A stretch of DNA of 22,847 nucleotides from an uncultured Ruminococcus sp. (GTDB lineage Bacteria; Bacillota; Clostridia; Oscillospirales; Ruminococcaceae), in contig CABQIF010000021.1 of the NCBI GenBank assembly GCA_902464115.1, positions 1-22,847 of the forward strand, in the 5' to 3' direction. This document shows positions 15,596 to 22,663 of this stretch, piece by piece. Every line of letters begins with the position of its first letter. Position 1 is the stretch's first letter. The notes below the pieces were generated by a model. The model did not search any database. It saw only the letters and a program-made list of their open reading frames with translations, and was not told where the DNA came from. A program made the position numbers and the translations under genes.

Positions 15596-15634
15596 AAAAA
15601 TCCGTCTATGGGAAATTCCACGGACGGATTTTTT
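15596..15634. terminator. Bidirectional terminator between ktrA and metF
   Basis: AAAAATCCGTC (15596-15606) and GACGGATTTTT (15623-15633) form an inverted repeat with an A-run on the left and a T-run on the right. It can therefore end ktrA transcription on the plus strand and metF transcription on the minus strand. The convergent gene order fits that use. Confidence 0.85.
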
Positions 15635-15660
15635 CTATTTGGAGTTGGGAAAACAAATGG

Positions 15661-16512
15661 TCACTGTAACAGCCGATGCACAGCATGGTCAATATCTCTG
15701 GCAACATCGGCACGGTTCATGGTGTACAGATGAATGCCGTCGACATCCTGTGCAATCAGGTCTATGATCTGTTCGATGGCATAGGCAACGCCGGCATCCC
15801 GCAGGGCTTCCGGATTGTCCTCATACTTGTTTAGAATATGCAGGAATTTTTTCGGGAGCGTTGCACCGCACAGCTTTACCATGCGTTCGATTTGTTTCTT
15901 GTTGGTCACGGGCATGATTCCTGCTTCAATTGGAACAGTAATGCCAGCCTGTGCAACTTTGTTGCGGTATGTATCAAAAGCATCATTGTCTAAGAACAGT
16001 TGTGTAATGAATTGCGAAGCCCCTGCATCTACTTTTCGCTTTAAGGTTTCCAATTCTTCCGCTGGGCTGTGCTGTTCCGGATGTCCCTCCGGATAGCAGG
16101 CAGCCATGATATGAAAACTCGGGTCGTAGTCGTGAATATAAGAGATCAGTTCATTGGCGTGGGAGAATCGACCGTTCGGGGTCGCCGTTTCTGAACGGTC
16201 GCCCCGTAACGCTAAGATGTTGTGAATGCCGTTTTCCCGTAACTGTTCCAGAATGCCGTTCAAGTCGGATTCGGAGAGATACAGGCAGGGGAGATGGGCA
16301 ACGCTTTCTGTCTGGCAGGTATTCTGAATATAAGCTGCAATGTCAACGGTATTTTTGCAATTTGTTCCGCCGCCTGCTCCGTAAGTCACGCTGATAAAGT
16401 CTGGTTTCAAATCTCGCAGAGCGTCCAGTGTCCCATAAATGACGCTCGGCTCAGAAGTCGGTTTTGGCGGAAAAATTTCAAAGGAGAATGTTGTTTTATT
16501 TGGAGAGTTCAC
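15661..16512 (-). CDS. metF: 5,10-methylenetetrahydrofolate reductase
   Basis: MetF is a FAD enzyme that reduces methylene-THF to 5-methyl-THF, the methyl donor used by the MetE encoded just upstream. The barrel protein has FSFEIFPPK with the catalytic Glu, SVTYGAGGGT, NILALRGDRSE (flavin-binding Asp), and QLFLDNDAFDTYRN. It ends with the C-terminal GIHLYTMNR strand. The start is GTG at 16512, because AGGAGG (plus-strand 16519-16524) lies 6 bases upstream; a GTG at 16533 would be an extension by seven residues with no such site. The product is 283 residues, a normal size. It overlaps the metE 3' end by 17 bases, with the Shine-Dalgarno inside metE, so the two are one transcript. Confidence 0.95.
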   Translation of the reverse strand: MNSPNKTTFSFEIFPPKPTSEPSVIYGTLDALRDLKPDFISVTYGAGGGTNCKNTVDIAAYIQNTCQTESVAHLPCLYLSESDLNGILEQLRENGIHNILALRGDRSETATPNGRFSHANELISYIHDYDPSFHIMAACYPEGHPEQHSPAEELETLKRKVDAGASQFITQLFLDNDAFDTYRNKVAQAGITVPIEAGIMPVTNKKQIERMVKLCGATLPKKFLHILNKYEDNPEALRDAGVAYAIEQIIDLIAQDVDGIHLYTMNRADVARDIDHAVHRLLQ

Positions 16513-18772
16513 ACCGAACCTCCTGTGCGGCACAAACCAGATGTTCCAGACTCGGGATAGTTTCCTTGTTGCCTCTGGTTTTCAGACCGCAGTCCGGATT
16601 GACCCAAAGCTTTTCAACCGGAATCTTTTCCAGCATCTTGTGCAGTGCCAGCTTGATTTCTTCGACGGACGGAACTCTTGGAGAGTGAATGTCATAAACA
16701 CCTGGGCCGACTTCTGTCCGGAAGTGATGTTCCTGTAAGCTGTCTAGAATCTTCAAGTCCGAACGGCTTGCTTCAAAGGTGATGACATCGGCATCCATAT
16801 CGTCGATTTCAGCGATGATGTCCGTAAATTCGCTATAGCACATATGCGTGTGAATCTGTGTTTCCGGGTTTACACCGCTGTGCACCAGACGGAATGCCGG
16901 AATTGCCCAATCCAGATAGTCGCTGTTCCAGTCAGATTTCCGCAGCGGCAGCTTTTCCCGAAGAGCCGCTTCATCGACCTGAATCATGGTAATGCCGTTT
17001 GCTTCCAGATCCAATACTTCTTCCCGAATGGCAAGAGCAATCTGATAAGCACTTTCTTTCAGGGAAATATCTTCTCTCGGGAACGACCAGTTCAGAATCG
17101 TAACTGGGCCAGTCAGCATGCCTTTCATCGGCTTCTTCGTCAGGCTCTGTGCATAGACCGACCAGTTGACCGTCATCGGCTTTGCACGCTTGACATCGCC
17201 CCAGATGACCGGCGGCTTTACGCAGCGAGTACCATAGGACTGCACCCATGCATTTTGGGTAAATACATAACCGTCCAGACTTTCGCCGAAGTATTCTACC
17301 ATGTCATTCCGTTCAAATTCGCCGTGCACCAGAACATCCAGACCAATTTTTTCTTGCAGAGCAACGCAGTCCGCGATTTGCTGCTTGTTGAATGCTTCGT
17401 ACTGTTCCAGAGAGATCTCACCCTTCCGGAATGCGGCACGGTTTGCACGAACAGCGGCAGTCTGTGGGAAAGAACCGATGGTGGTTGTCGGCAGCAGCGG
17501 CAGACCGAACGTTTTCTTCTGAATCTGTTCCCGTTCTGCGAATGCTGGCAGACGAACAAAGTCTGCATCCTTCAGAGCAGCAACCTGTTCCTGAACGGAC
17601 TTGTTTGCACCGCTTCTCGGTGTTGCGAACAGAGCAGCATTCTTCTGATAAGCAGCGGTTTCCTGTGGATGTTCTGCGGAGAGAATTTGTTTCAGTTCGT
17701 TCAGTTCGGTCAGCTTTTCCGCAGCATATGCAAAGTGCGACAGCACTTCTTCGGAGAGCTTGTGTTCATTGGCAGTGGTATATGGAACATGCAACAGCGA
17801 GCAGGATGTGTTCAGAACGATCTGTTCTGCATGCTGGCTCAGTTCTGCCAACAGAGACAGGGTTTTGTCATAGTGATTCTTCCAGATGTTCTTGCCGTTG
17901 ACAACGCCAGCGAACAGAATCTTGTCTTTCGGGAAACCCTGTTCTGTAACCAGCTTTGCAGACTGTTTGCCTTCGAGGAAGTCCAGACCAATGCCGTCTA
18001 CGTCCAGCTTGCAGATGGTATCATAGCAATCCCGTACATCGCCGAAATAAGTCTGGAGCAGAACCTTTACACTGCCTTTTGCTGCCAGAATGCCGGTATA
18101 CAACTGTGTAAAGAGTGCCTTGTCCTCTGCGGTCAGATCCATAACCAGACAAGGTTCATCGAACTGTACCCAGGCAGTGCCGAGGGTCTGGAACTTCTGG
18201 AGCAAGTCTGCATAAGCCTTTACAGTGTCTGCAACGAAATCCGCAGCTGTTTTCTTGCCGTTGTAAACAGCCAGTTTCAGGAACGTATAAGCACCAATGA
18301 CAACCGGTTTGGTTTCTACGCCAGCAGCCTTTGCTTCCTGATAGAGTTGGAACGGCTTTTCATCTGCCAGACAAATGGCAGTGTCGTCTTCCAGTTCCGG
18401 TACCATGTAGTGGTAGTTGGTATTGAACCATTTTTTCATGGCAAGGGCTTTTACATCGCCCTTATCGCCCTGATATCCTCTTGCAGCTGCAAAGTAGGTA
18501 TCCAGCGGAGCAAGTCCGAGTGCCCGATACCGCTTCGGAACAGCGTTCAGCAAAAAGGCAGTGTCCAACATGCCATCATAGAACGAAAAATCATTGGATG
18601 GGATCCAGTCCAGACCGCTTTCTTTCTGCTGCGTTAAATTTGCGAGGCGAAGGGTCTTTGCAGTTTCCTGCAATTCTGCTTCGGTGCAAGCTCCACGGAA
18701 ATACTGTTCACTTGCAAACTTTAATTCTCTATGTGCCCCGATACGAGGGTATCCGACAATTGCTGTTTTCAT
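16496..18772 (-). CDS. metE: Cobalamin-independent methionine synthase
   Basis: MetE transfers the methyl group of 5-methyl-THF (polyglutamate) to homocysteine, making methionine without B12. The 758-residue product opens with AIVGYPRIGAHRELKFASE, the classic MetE N-terminus. The catalytic C-terminal barrel has LPTTTIGSFPQT, VLVHGEFERNDMVEYFGE, MLTGPVTILNWSFPR, the zinc ligands in HTHMCYSEF, and NPDCGLKTRG. Full length and intact. ATG 18772 is preceded by AGAAAGG at about 8 bases. A sigma-A promoter and a candidate LysR box lie upstream, and no SAM riboswitch or T-box is visible. metF follows in the same transcript. Confidence 0.96.
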   Translation of the reverse strand: MKTAIVGYPRIGAHRELKFASEQYFRGACTEAELQETAKTLRLANLTQQKESGLDWIPSNDFSFYDGMLDTAFLLNAVPKRYRALGLAPLDTYFAAARGYQGDKGDVKALAMKKWFNTNYHYMVPELEDDTAICLADEKPFQLYQEAKAAGVETKPVVIGAYTFLKLAVYNGKKTAADFVADTVKAYADLLQKFQTLGTAWVQFDEPCLVMDLTAEDKALFTQLYTGILAAKGSVKVLLQTYFGDVRDCYDTICKLDVDGIGLDFLEGKQSAKLVTEQGFPKDKILFAGVVNGKNIWKNHYDKTLSLLAELSQHAEQIVLNTSCSLLHVPYTTANEHKLSEEVLSHFAYAAEKLTELNELKQILSAEHPQETAAYQKNAALFATPRSGANKSVQEQVAALKDADFVRLPAFAEREQIQKKTFGLPLLPTTTIGSFPQTAAVRANRAAFRKGEISLEQYEAFNKQQIADCVALQEKIGLDVLVHGEFERNDMVEYFGESLDGYVFTQNAWVQSYGTRCVKPPVIWGDVKRAKPMTVNWSVYAQSLTKKPMKGMLTGPVTILNWSFPREDISLKESAYQIALAIREEVLDLEANGITMIQVDEAALREKLPLRKSDWNSDYLDWAIPAFRLVHSGVNPETQIHTHMCYSEFTDIIAEIDDMDADVITFEASRSDLKILDSLQEHHFRTEVGPGVYDIHSPRVPSVEEIKLALHKMLEKIPVEKLWVNPDCGLKTRGNKETIPSLEHLVCAAQEVRCELSK

Positions 18773-18801
18773 ATCAAAATCCTTTCTGGTTGTAGGTGGG
18801 T

Positions 18802-18816
18802 GGATGCGAAGCATCC
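18802..18816 (-). other. Short perfect hairpin in the metE leader
   Basis: GGATGC (18802-18807) and GCATCC (18811-18816) form a 6-bp stem with a 3-base loop, a few bases after the predicted metE transcription start. No T-run follows, so it is not a terminator. It may stabilise the 5' end of the mRNA. Confidence 0.4.
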
Positions 18817-18828
18817 GGATTACTTTTC

Positions 18829-18857
18829 ATTGTACACCAGAAAAGGACTGTTGTAAA
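18829..18857 (-). promoter_or_regulatory. Predicted sigma-A promoter of metE-metF
   Basis: On the minus strand, TTTACA (18852-18857) and TACAAT (18829-18834) are separated by exactly 17 bases. The predicted start is near 18822, giving a leader of about 50 bases. A candidate LysR binding site lies 23 bases upstream of the -35. Confidence 0.75.
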
Positions 18858-18880
18858 ATACCGATTTTCCGCTGTTTGCG

Positions 18881-18895
18881 ATAGAAAAAATCTAT
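18881..18895 (-). promoter_or_regulatory. Candidate LysR-type operator of metE
   Basis: ATAGATTTTTTCTAT, read on the minus strand, is a perfect interrupted dyad: ATAGA, five T, TCTAT. It fits the T-N11-A pattern typical of LysR-type regulators. Its centre is about 66 bases upstream of the predicted metE start, where LysR-type activators usually bind. Twelve of its bases recur in the lysR promoter. Confidence 0.6.
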
Positions 18896-18921
18896 ATCGA
18901 TTTTGTAGGTGATGGAATTGT

Positions 18922-19830
18922 TTATGGTTCGTTGCAGGTATGCCGCCGCAGAGCTTCCATGTATGCTGTGCCCAGTCGGCTCAAGGTCATATTTTTTCGG
19001 GTGACTGTACCAACCCGAATCAATTCCGGAATGGCAAGCGGGCGGGCAATGATATTTTCCCCGTTCAGTTCCTTGCTAATGATGCCGGTGCTGATGGTGT
19101 ATCCGTCCAGCCCGACTGCCAAATTGAACAGCGTTGCACGGTCACGGACTTTGATGGTCATTTCCCGTGGAATGGTGCTGAGGATTTCCTCGGAGAAGTA
19201 AAAAGCGTTGTAGTCGCCCTGTTCAAAACAGAGATAGGGATAGGGTTTCAGGTCGTCTAAGGTGAGTTCTGCTTTGGCAGATAGCGGATGCTTGAAGCTG
19301 ATAAAAACGTGTGGAGAGGCGGTGAACAGTTCTTCAAAGACCAGCCCGTTTTCTGCAATCAATTTTTGAATGACTGCTTGATTTTCACGGGAGAGATACA
19401 GCACGCCGACTTCGCTTTTCAATCTGGAAACATCCTGAATAATTTCAAACGTCTGGGTTTCCCGCAGTGTAAAATCATAGCTTTGATTGCCGAATGTTTG
19501 AATGACATCCACAAACGCATTGACAGCAAACGAATAGTGCTGGGCAGAAACGGAAAAGATTTGTTTCAGCTGTTTGCCCTCCAGATATTTTTCTTCAATC
19601 AAACCGACCTGTTGCAGCACCTGTCGGGCATAGCCTAAAAATTCTTCGCCCTCATTGGTGGCAATCACCCCTTTGTTGGTGCGGTGGAAGATGGTGATTC
19701 GCAGTTCTTTTTCCAGTTCTTTAATGGCAGCGGTCAAACTGGGCTGAGAGAGAAACAGTGACTGGGCAGCTTCGCTCATCGTTCCCTTTTCGGCAGCCGT
19801 AACCGTATATTTTAATTGCTGAATGGTCAA
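18922..19830 (-). CDS. LysR-family transcriptional regulator, probable methionine-gene regulator
   Basis: A roughly 302-residue LysR-type regulator. The N-terminal winged helix-turn-helix reads TIQQLKYTVTAAEKGTMSEA followed by AQSLFLSQPSLTAAIKELEK, then the conserved LFxRTxxG-like IFHRTNKG. An effector-binding substrate domain follows (about residues 85-290). I prefer the TTG at 19830 as start, because the family's Met-x-x-Gln-Gln-Leu position then begins the protein. The ATG at 19842 directly abuts AGAAAGG and so has no usable spacing. The gene lies upstream of metE on the same strand, separated by 91 bp from the predicted operator-promoter region's near edge less the promoter itself, and shares an operator-like motif with it. 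Regulation of methionine synthesis is inferred; the inducer is unknown (homocysteine or O-acetylserine are used by relatives). Confidence 0.9.
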   Translation of the reverse strand: MTIQQLKYTVTAAEKGTMSEAAQSLFLSQPSLTAAIKELEKELRITIFHRTNKGVIATNEGEEFLGYARQVLQQVGLIEEKYLEGKQLKQIFSVSAQHYSFAVNAFVDVIQTFGNQSYDFTLRETQTFEIIQDVSRLKSEVGVLYLSRENQAVIQKLIAENGLVFEELFTASPHVFISFKHPLSAKAELTLDDLKPYPYLCFEQGDYNAFYFSEEILSTIPREMTIKVRDRATLFNLAVGLDGYTISTGIISKELNGENIIARPLAIPELIRVGTVTRKNMTLSRLGTAYMEALRRHTCNEP

Positions 19831-19864
19831 AAAAATCCACATCCTTTCTGAAATCGTTGCGTGG

Positions 19865-19876
19865 GAAAAAATCTAT
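19865..19876 (-). promoter_or_regulatory. Candidate autoregulatory LysR half-site
   Basis: The 12 bases GAAAAAATCTAT (plus strand) are identical to 18884-18895 in the metE operator. Here only one dyad half is kept. The site lies just downstream of the lysR -10 box and covers the predicted transcription start, which would suit autorepression. Confidence 0.5.
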
Positions 19877-19879
19877 TTT

Positions 19880-19908
19880 ATTATACTACAAATACAAGTT
19901 TCTGTCTA
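19880..19908 (-). promoter_or_regulatory. Predicted sigma-A promoter of lysR
   Basis: On the minus strand, TAGACA (19903-19908) and a perfect TATAAT (19880-19885) are 17 bases apart. The predicted start is near 19873. The leader to TTG 19830 is about 43 bases. Confidence 0.75.
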
Positions 19909-19991
19909 CTGCAAAACAACAAGCCTAAGCATGATATTTTTACAATTCAGACATAAAATCACATTCCTTTTTTCTGAGTTTATGATAAGAT

Positions 19992-20047
19992 AAGAAAAGG
20001 AGATGCACATCTTTTCTTGATTTTTGGTGAATGCGACAAAAGATGTG
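19992..20047 (+). promoter_or_regulatory. Mutually exclusive stem-loops in the GH9 gene leader
   Basis: CACATCTTTT (20006-20015) is the exact complement of AAAAGATGTG (20038-20047). The same segment, extended as ATCTTTTCTT (20009-20018), can instead pair with AAGAAAAG...AT (19992-20004), leaving a 3-base bulge. That second hairpin is followed by TGATTTTT and resembles an intrinsic terminator. The layout is that of a terminator/antiterminator pair, or alternatively a protein operator. No convincing promoter was found upstream; TATGAT at 19981 is a weak -10 candidate without a good -35. Confidence 0.4.
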
Positions 20048-20087
20048 AAAACAGCGTGAAATGGGAAACAAAAGAAAGGAGTTTATT

Positions 20088-22529
20088 GTGAAACGAAATC
20101 GATGCAAAAAAATCGCAGCAGCCTTACTCTGTGTTGTCATGGGCTGCACCACGTTGGGGCAGGGCTTTTCCGCAGCGGCTGCGGATTCCACAACGTCAGA
20201 GGAAGAAGTAGAGATTAACTTTGCGAAAGCCTTGCAGATGTCCCTGTATTTTTATGATGCAAACAAGTGTGGTTCTGGCATTACGGGCGGAAATCTGGAA
20301 TGGCGTGGGGACTGCCACACGGAAGATGCTGCCGTACCACTAAAGCCAATGGGGGAAGATTGCAAAGGCACAAATCTGTCACAGGAATTCATTGATGCTC
20401 ATCGGGATATTTTAGACCCGGATGGAGATGGAACGATTGACGTTGCTGGCGGTATGCATGATGCTGGCGACCATGTCAAATTCTGTCTGCCGGGCAGCTA
20501 TGCTGCTTCCACATTGGGCTGGGGCTATTACGAATTTCGGGATGCCTATGTCGATTCCGGACAGCAATGGCATATTGAGGACATTCTGCACTGGTTCAAC
20601 GACTATTACTTAAAGTGCACCTATTTTGATGAGAACGGCGATATTTTGGCGTTCTGCTATCAGGTCGGAGAGGGCAACATTGACCATAACTATTGGAACG
20701 CACCGGAATTGCAGAATGAAAGCCTGCTGGACTTTGCACGGCCGGCATATTTTGCAACGGAAGAAACGCCGGCTTCGGATATGTGTGCCGGAGTTGCAGC
20801 TTCGCTGGCAGTGAACTATCTGAACTTTAAAGATACCGAACCGGAGTATGCAGAACGCTGCTTAGATACTGCCATCAAGATGTATGAATTTGCAGTCAAG
20901 ACGCATTCGGAAGCGGAAGACGGAAAAACTGTCACCAGCCTGGGCTATGATGGCGGATTCTATACGTCCAGCTATGATTATGATGAACTGGCGTGGGCAG
21001 CAGTCTGGCTCTATGAATGCACCGGAGAATATGATTACATCAATGATATTATTGCCGTTGATGAGAACACCACAGGGGATATGGGAGCACATCCTTATAC
21101 GGGTTATTTAAAGCGAATTATTGCAGACACCGGAAACTGCTGGCAGAATATCTGGGTGCATTGCTGGGATACCGTGTGGGGCGGTGTGTTTGCAAAACTT
21201 GCCCCGATTACCAACACGGCGAGAGATTGGTATATTTTCCGCTGGAATCTGGAATATTGGTCGGGCTTGACGCATGCTGACCCGGGTGGGCCGGACGATG
21301 TTCTGTGGAACTTGCCATATGACCCGAAAACAACGCCATTTGTTGCCGATACCACCGACACGACATTTCTGGCAAAAACACCAGCTGGTTTTTCCATGCT
21401 GAATAACTATGGTTCTTGTCGGTATGATGCAGCTGCACAGCTCTGTGCACTGGTCTATGAAAAGGAAACAGGCGATGACAGATTTGCAGACTGGGCAGAA
21501 GGTCAGATGGAATACATCATGGGAAAAAATCCGATGAATCGGGCATATATTGTCGGTTATTCGGAGAACGCTGCCTCGCATCCGCACCATCGGGCTGCAC
21601 ATGGTTCTAAGACATTGAACATGGATGAACCAGCAGACCAGACACATGTTCTTTGGGGTGCGTTAGTCGGTGGGCCAGATGAAAAGGATTTCCACAACGA
21701 CCAGACCAAAGATTATATTTACAATGAAGTTGCTGTAGACTATAACGCTGCTTTTGTTGGAGCGTGTGCAGGATTGTATCAGTATTATGGCAAGGCAATG
21801 GGGAACAAGCCTGTGGAAAACTTCCCACCATCTGAAGCGTCGATGAAGGGCGATATTCAGGAAATTTATATTGATGCAAGAGTGATGCAGGAAACAGATG
21901 CCCGTTCGCAGATTGAAATTTCCATTTGCAACGATACCTCCTTGCCGCCTCGGTATATCAGCACGCTGAGTGCCCGGTATTTCTTTAACATCAATGAAAT
22001 GCTGAAAGCAGGGCAGACCATTGATGATTTGGAGATTGAAATTTACTATGACGAAGAAAATGCCAACACCAACGGAGAGAGTTTTGCAACGATTTCCAAG
22101 CCAGTGAAATGGGATGATAACGGAACGTATTATGTGGAAATCAGCTGGGATGGCTGTGCGTTTTATGGAACAAGAGTGTTCCACTTCGGCTTGATTCCGA
22201 AGATGGATGCCAACTATACGACGCACTGGGACCCGACCGATGACTATAGCCGCGATGGCTTGATTTTGGATGAATACACCCGAACGGAAAAAATTACAGC
22301 ATATCAGGATGGCGAATTGGTCTGGGGCGAAGAGCCGGAGGGCGGAACGGTCTTGCTGGGCGATGTCAACCGAGATGGAACGGTCAACTTGCCGGATATT
22401 GTCCTGCTGCAAAAACATCTCTGTAACAAAGCAACGCTGAAAAAACGGAATGCTGTTGCAGCGGATTTGAATGCAGATGATGCCATTACGATTCTGGATG
22501 CAGTTCTGTTGAAGCGGAAGCTGCTGTAA
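20088..22529 (+). CDS. Secreted GH9 endoglucanase with CBM3c and C-terminal type I dockerin
   Basis: An 813-residue cellulosomal cellulase. The signal peptide has KRNRCKK, then a hydrophobic core, with likely cleavage at AAA/AD near residue 32. The GH9 (alpha/alpha)6 domain starts at NFAKALQMSLYFYDA and has DAGDHVKF (Asp 125 and Asp 128, the base pair), SHPHHRAAHGS (about 497-507) and YNEVAVDYNAAF (catalytic acid Glu 547). A family 3c cellulose-binding module fused without a linker follows (about 577-735), an arrangement linked to processive endoglucanases. After a short linker, two calcium-binding dockerin repeats (759-813: DVNRDGTVNLPD and DLNADDAITILD) end the protein. GTG 20088 is preceded by AGAAAGGAG at 6 bases; a start at ATG 20061 lacks one. 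It acts outside the cell on a scaffoldin cohesin. Identity is firm. Confidence 0.96.
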   Translation: MKRNRCKKIAAALLCVVMGCTTLGQGFSAAAADSTTSEEEVEINFAKALQMSLYFYDANKCGSGITGGNLEWRGDCHTEDAAVPLKPMGEDCKGTNLSQEFIDAHRDILDPDGDGTIDVAGGMHDAGDHVKFCLPGSYAASTLGWGYYEFRDAYVDSGQQWHIEDILHWFNDYYLKCTYFDENGDILAFCYQVGEGNIDHNYWNAPELQNESLLDFARPAYFATEETPASDMCAGVAASLAVNYLNFKDTEPEYAERCLDTAIKMYEFAVKTHSEAEDGKTVTSLGYDGGFYTSSYDYDELAWAAVWLYECTGEYDYINDIIAVDENTTGDMGAHPYTGYLKRIIADTGNCWQNIWVHCWDTVWGGVFAKLAPITNTARDWYIFRWNLEYWSGLTHADPGGPDDVLWNLPYDPKTTPFVADTTDTTFLAKTPAGFSMLNNYGSCRYDAAAQLCALVYEKETGDDRFADWAEGQMEYIMGKNPMNRAYIVGYSENAASHPHHRAAHGSKTLNMDEPADQTHVLWGALVGGPDEKDFHNDQTKDYIYNEVAVDYNAAFVGACAGLYQYYGKAMGNKPVENFPPSEASMKGDIQEIYIDARVMQETDARSQIEISICNDTSLPPRYISTLSARYFFNINEMLKAGQTIDDLEIEIYYDEENANTNGESFATISKPVKWDDNGTYYVEISWDGCAFYGTRVFHFGLIPKMDANYTTHWDPTDDYSRDGLILDEYTRTEKITAYQDGELVWGEEPEGGTVLLGDVNRDGTVNLPDIVLLQKHLCNKATLKKRNAVAADLNADDAITILDAVLLKRKLL

Positions 22530-22552
22530 GCCGTAAAAAGAATATGAGTAAC

Positions 22553-22598
22553 AAAAAGTCGCCGTTCTCTAATAATGGGAGCGGCGACTTTGGTTTTT
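22553..22598 (+). terminator. Strong intrinsic terminator of the GH9 gene
   Basis: AAAGTCGCCG (22555-22564) pairs perfectly with CGGCGACTTT (22582-22591), with an inner CTC/GAG stem, and five T follow at 22594-22598. The flanking A-run upstream could also make it work on the minus strand. Confidence 0.9.
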
Positions 22599-22599
22599 C

Positions 22600-22628
22600 T
22601 TGACAATATCCCCAAAACTCGGTATAAT
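22600..22628 (+). promoter_or_regulatory. Consensus sigma-A promoter
   Basis: TTGACA (22600-22605) and TATAAT (22623-22628) match consensus at all 12 positions with the optimal 17-base spacer. It begins two bases after the GH9 terminator T-run. The predicted start is near 22635, with a leader of about 29 bases before the next ATG. A strong, mainly unregulated transcript is expected. Confidence 0.9.
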
Positions 22629-22663
22629 AGAACTAATCGCACAATGCAGAAAGGAGTACCGCC

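Noticed and set aside
16844..18637. A 597-codon plus-strand open frame opposite metE
   Set aside because: metE is intact and fully motif-bearing on the other strand. The plus-strand product shows no domain and no ribosome binding site.
20103..20190. VMGC in the GH9 signal peptide as a lipobox
   Set aside because: It has Met at -2 and is followed by a further hydrophobic stretch and a good signal peptidase I site (AAA/AD). A dockerin enzyme is expected to be released to the scaffoldin, not lipid-anchored.
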